From positions 100,651-164,650 of the forward strand of contig NZ_JAATVW010000014.1 of the NCBI RefSeq assembly GCF_011947225.1: a DNA stretch of 64,000 bases. Direction: 5' to 3'. Made by a program: the position numbers and the translations under genes. The notes beneath the pieces are model-generated. The model did no database searches. It had not been told where the DNA came from and was given only the letters and a program-made list of their open reading frames with translations. Source of the DNA: Planosporangium flavigriseum. GTDB taxonomy: Bacteria; Actinomycetota; Actinomycetes; Mycobacteriales; Micromonosporaceae. Position 1 is the first letter of the stretch. Each line of letters begins with the position of its first letter. Positions 62,604 through 64,000 of the stretch are shown in pieces.

Positions 62604-62659
62604 GCCGACGGGCTGCGTTGCCGGGATGTCCGCCGACGGGCTGCGTTGCCGCGATGTCT
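62604..62659. repeat. Two 28-base tandem direct repeats
   Basis: Units 62604-62631 and 62632-62659 both begin GCCGACGGGCTGCGTTGCCG and differ at two positions. They lie 21 bases before the start of the 244-residue unknown gene, so they may be regulatory or may reflect slippage. Confidence 0.85.
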
Positions 62660-62680
62660 TAAGTCGCCCAAAATCTGGGC

Positions 62681-63415
62681 ATGGAGTGCGAGCCGGGCGC
62701 GGCTGAGGCGTTTGAGTGGTTGGGCCTGTCGTGGGCTGACCGGTGGCTCACCGAGCTGGGCGCTGCCTCCCCTGCCTTGGCAGCGGTGCATCGGCTCGCC
62801 GCCGTGGACGACCTACGCAGCGTGGACCTGGCAGGCGAAGCGTTGCGATACGGGTTGGCGCACTCGTTTCTGCTGCACGCGCTGCTGGTACGCGGCGACT
62901 GCGTCGACCTCACCCCGTTCGATCATGGTGTGCCGCTCGGGCAGCTGACCACGACCCCCGTATACCGCAGCGACGCCCGCCACCGGGGAGAGGGGAAGGC
63001 CCATGCGCCGGGCTGCCAGCACCACAAGCAGCTACGCAGCGACGACGACCGGTGCACGCTGGGAGAGTGGGTCGAGCGACGGTCCGCCGCGGCGGGGGAG
63101 TCCGTCTCATCGCGGGAGTCGTGCCTGTGTGGCAGGTGTGGTGGATTCGCCGTCCGACGGCTGGACAGCGCCCAGCTGGGCTACTGGCGTGCGGCGCATG
63201 AGGTGTACGAGGCGACCAGGACCTTGGACGCGTGCGAGCAACATCTGGCCGGCGCGTGCGAGCCAGGCCAGAATCTGGAGCGTTGTGACCGGGCATTACA
63301 GACGTTCACCCGCCTCGGCGTTGTGCTCGACCGCTATCCAGACGAGCCGGCCCTGGCCGAGTACGTGAAAGATCTGCGGGTCCGACACGAGACGCTTGCC
63401 CGGCGGTCGACATGA
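62681..63415 (+). CDS. Cys/His-rich protein of unknown function (244 residues)
   Basis: The frame from ATG 62681 is protein-like, with an N-terminal helical part ([40 protein letters not shown]), a central Cys/His region ([18 protein letters not shown], then [10 protein letters not shown]), and a helical C-terminus with paired Cys ([19 protein letters not shown]). No ribosome site is obvious before ATG 62681, and an internal start is possible. I do not recognise it. Confidence 0.5.
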   Translation: MECEPGAAEAFEWLGLSWADRWLTELGAASPALAAVHRLAAVDDLRSVDLAGEALRYGLAHSFLLHALLVRGDCVDLTPFDHGVPLGQLTTTPVYRSDARHRGEGKAHAPGCQHHKQLRSDDDRCTLGEWVERRSAAAGESVSSRESCLCGRCGGFAVRRLDSAQLGYWRAAHEVYEATRTLDACEQHLAGACEPGQNLERCDRALQTFTRLGVVLDRYPDEPALAEYVKDLRVRHETLARRST

Positions 63416-63647
63416 GGCGGTAGTCGCCGCCCTCACCGTCGCCGTGGCCGGGCCATCCCCACCGTGGGGAGCCGAGAAATCCGCGAACAGGCTTGTTAGC
63501 GGCCTCGACGCTCGGGTAGGGCACCCGCCGGTCAACGGCTCGCACGGCCTCGCGTTGTTGCCGGGGGCGAGCGATGTGAAGGTGGCTATACCAAGACGGG
63601 TCGCGGTCCACGTGCGTGGACCGGTCTGTTCGGCAGGGGAGAATGGC

Positions 63648-63947
63648 ATGGCGCAGGGCATCGTGAAGTGGTTCAACCCCGAGAAGGGCTTCGGTTTCAT
63701 CCGCCAAGACGAGGGCCATGGCGACGTGTTCGTGCACTTCTCCGCGATCCAGGGTGGCGGTTACCAGTCGCTTGAGGAGAACCAGCGGGTCGAGTTCGAG
63801 GTCACGCAGGGCCAGAAGGGACTGCAGGCAGAGCAGGTTCGCGTCATCGGATCCCTTCCGTGGATACCCCGGCCTTCAGGGCGGGGAGGAAACGGAACGC
63901 CTGCGGAGCAGGGCAGGGAAAAGCCGATCCGCCGTCAAGGCGGATAG
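63648..63947 (+). CDS. Cold-shock protein (CspA family) with unusual C-terminal extension
   Basis: RNA chaperone of the CSD fold. Residues 1-67 are a complete cold-shock domain with RNP1 KGFGFI and RNP2 DVFVHF, starting [17 protein letters not shown]. Normally the protein stops after about residue 67 (VRVI); here the frame runs 32 residues further ([18 protein letters not shown] and a basic end). The extension DNA holds an IS200/IS605-like hairpin, so the original stop may have been replaced by an insertion remnant. GGGGA precedes ATG 63648. The 230-base spacer upstream may act as a cold-responsive leader. Confidence 0.9.
   Translation: MAQGIVKWFNPEKGFGFIRQDEGHGDVFVHFSAIQGGGYQSLEENQRVEFEVTQGQKGLQAEQVRVIGSLPWIPRPSGRGGNGTPAEQGREKPIRRQGG
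63867..63945. other. Two hairpins resembling an IS200/IS605-type end, overlapping the csp tail
   Basis: CCCCGGCC-TTCA-GGGCGGGG (63867-63886, one mismatch), followed by GAGGAAACGG, resembles the hairpin and flank found at ends of IS200/IS605 (TnpB) elements. ATCCGCC-GTCAA-GGCGGAT (63927-63945) is a perfect 7-base stem that may also act as terminator. No tnpA or tnpB gene is in the window, and the element, if any, continues beyond it. Confidence 0.45.
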
Positions 63948-64000
63948 GCGTCTACTCGCGTGTCACCGCAAGGTTCACTCGTTAGTGCGCTAGTTTGTGA

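Noticed and set aside
1..64000. tRNA, rRNA and CRISPR arrays
   Set aside because: No cloverleaf-like, rRNA-like or regularly spaced repeat segments were noticed on either strand; a covariance search would be needed to exclude a single tRNA.

Overview
The window is chromosomal DNA from a high-GC Gram-positive actinomycete. GTG starts are frequent, GC at third codon positions is very high, and several families are typical of actinobacteria (F420-type luciferase-fold oxidoreductase, NarL-type two-component pair, DesA3-like desaturase with its reductase, class A PBP with a Pro/Ser/Thr-rich tail). The gene content suggests a soil or plant-litter saprophyte. A family such as Micromonosporaceae is plausible but is only an inference. 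I saw no rRNA, tRNA or CRISPR.

Region 1 (1-9.1 kb) is a xylan-utilisation locus. A sugar ABC transporter (substrate-binding lipoprotein and a permease cut by the window edge) is divergent from a LacI-family regulator. The regulator is followed by a GH3 glycosidase, a CE7 acetyl-xylan esterase, a secreted GH10 xylanase and a secreted CE1/feruloyl-type esterase. Similar TCGAAA-containing inverted repeats lie before the regulator and before the xylanase. A strong bidirectional terminator closes the locus.

Region 2 (9.2-21.6 kb) is an aromatic-acid catabolic locus. It holds an alpha/beta hydrolase and an aldehyde dehydrogenase (minus strand), then an MHS-type transporter, a histidine kinase/response regulator pair, and a tightly packed operon: VanB-like reductase, PIG-L-type hydratase (GalB-like), RraA/GalC-like aldolase, VanA-like Rieske oxygenase, alpha/beta hydrolase, muconolactone-isomerase-like protein, a 60-residue Cys protein, and LigA/LigB extradiol dioxygenase. 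The set fits O-demethylation of a methoxy-aromatic acid followed by 4,5-cleavage, hydration and aldol cleavage to central metabolites. No LigC- or LigI-like gene is present, which points to a gallate-type substrate. The feruloyl-type esterase next door could supply the aromatics.

Region 3 (21.6-31.5 kb) has a class A penicillin-binding protein, an EF-G-binding (FBP) zinc-finger protein, the proton-translocating transhydrogenase pntA-pntB, and a fatty-acid desaturase with its dedicated ferredoxin-type reductase.

Region 4 (31.5-63.9 kb) is accessory and scarred. Intact genes include an isochorismatase-like hydrolase, a ferredoxin-fused reductase with a P450, an LLM oxidoreductase, NmrA and DUF302 proteins, a membrane diguanylate cyclase, an FMN reductase, a cation antiporter, a mercuric-reductase-like flavoprotein, zwf with a HAD phosphatase, a debranching-type glycosidase, a beta-propeller protein, a STAS protein, a FAD oxidoreductase and a cold-shock protein. 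Among them lie many remnants: LuxR tail, bicupin, SDR lacking its catalytic helix plus a copy of its 5' end, SnoaL-like tail, ABC-2 permease, IS3/IS30 mosaic, xanthine dehydrogenase tail, transposase pieces and a split methyltransferase. Within this zone, 32.9-33.9 kb encodes two unrecognised small proteins, one built from Met-rich tandem repeats. This pair is the best candidate for something undescribed.
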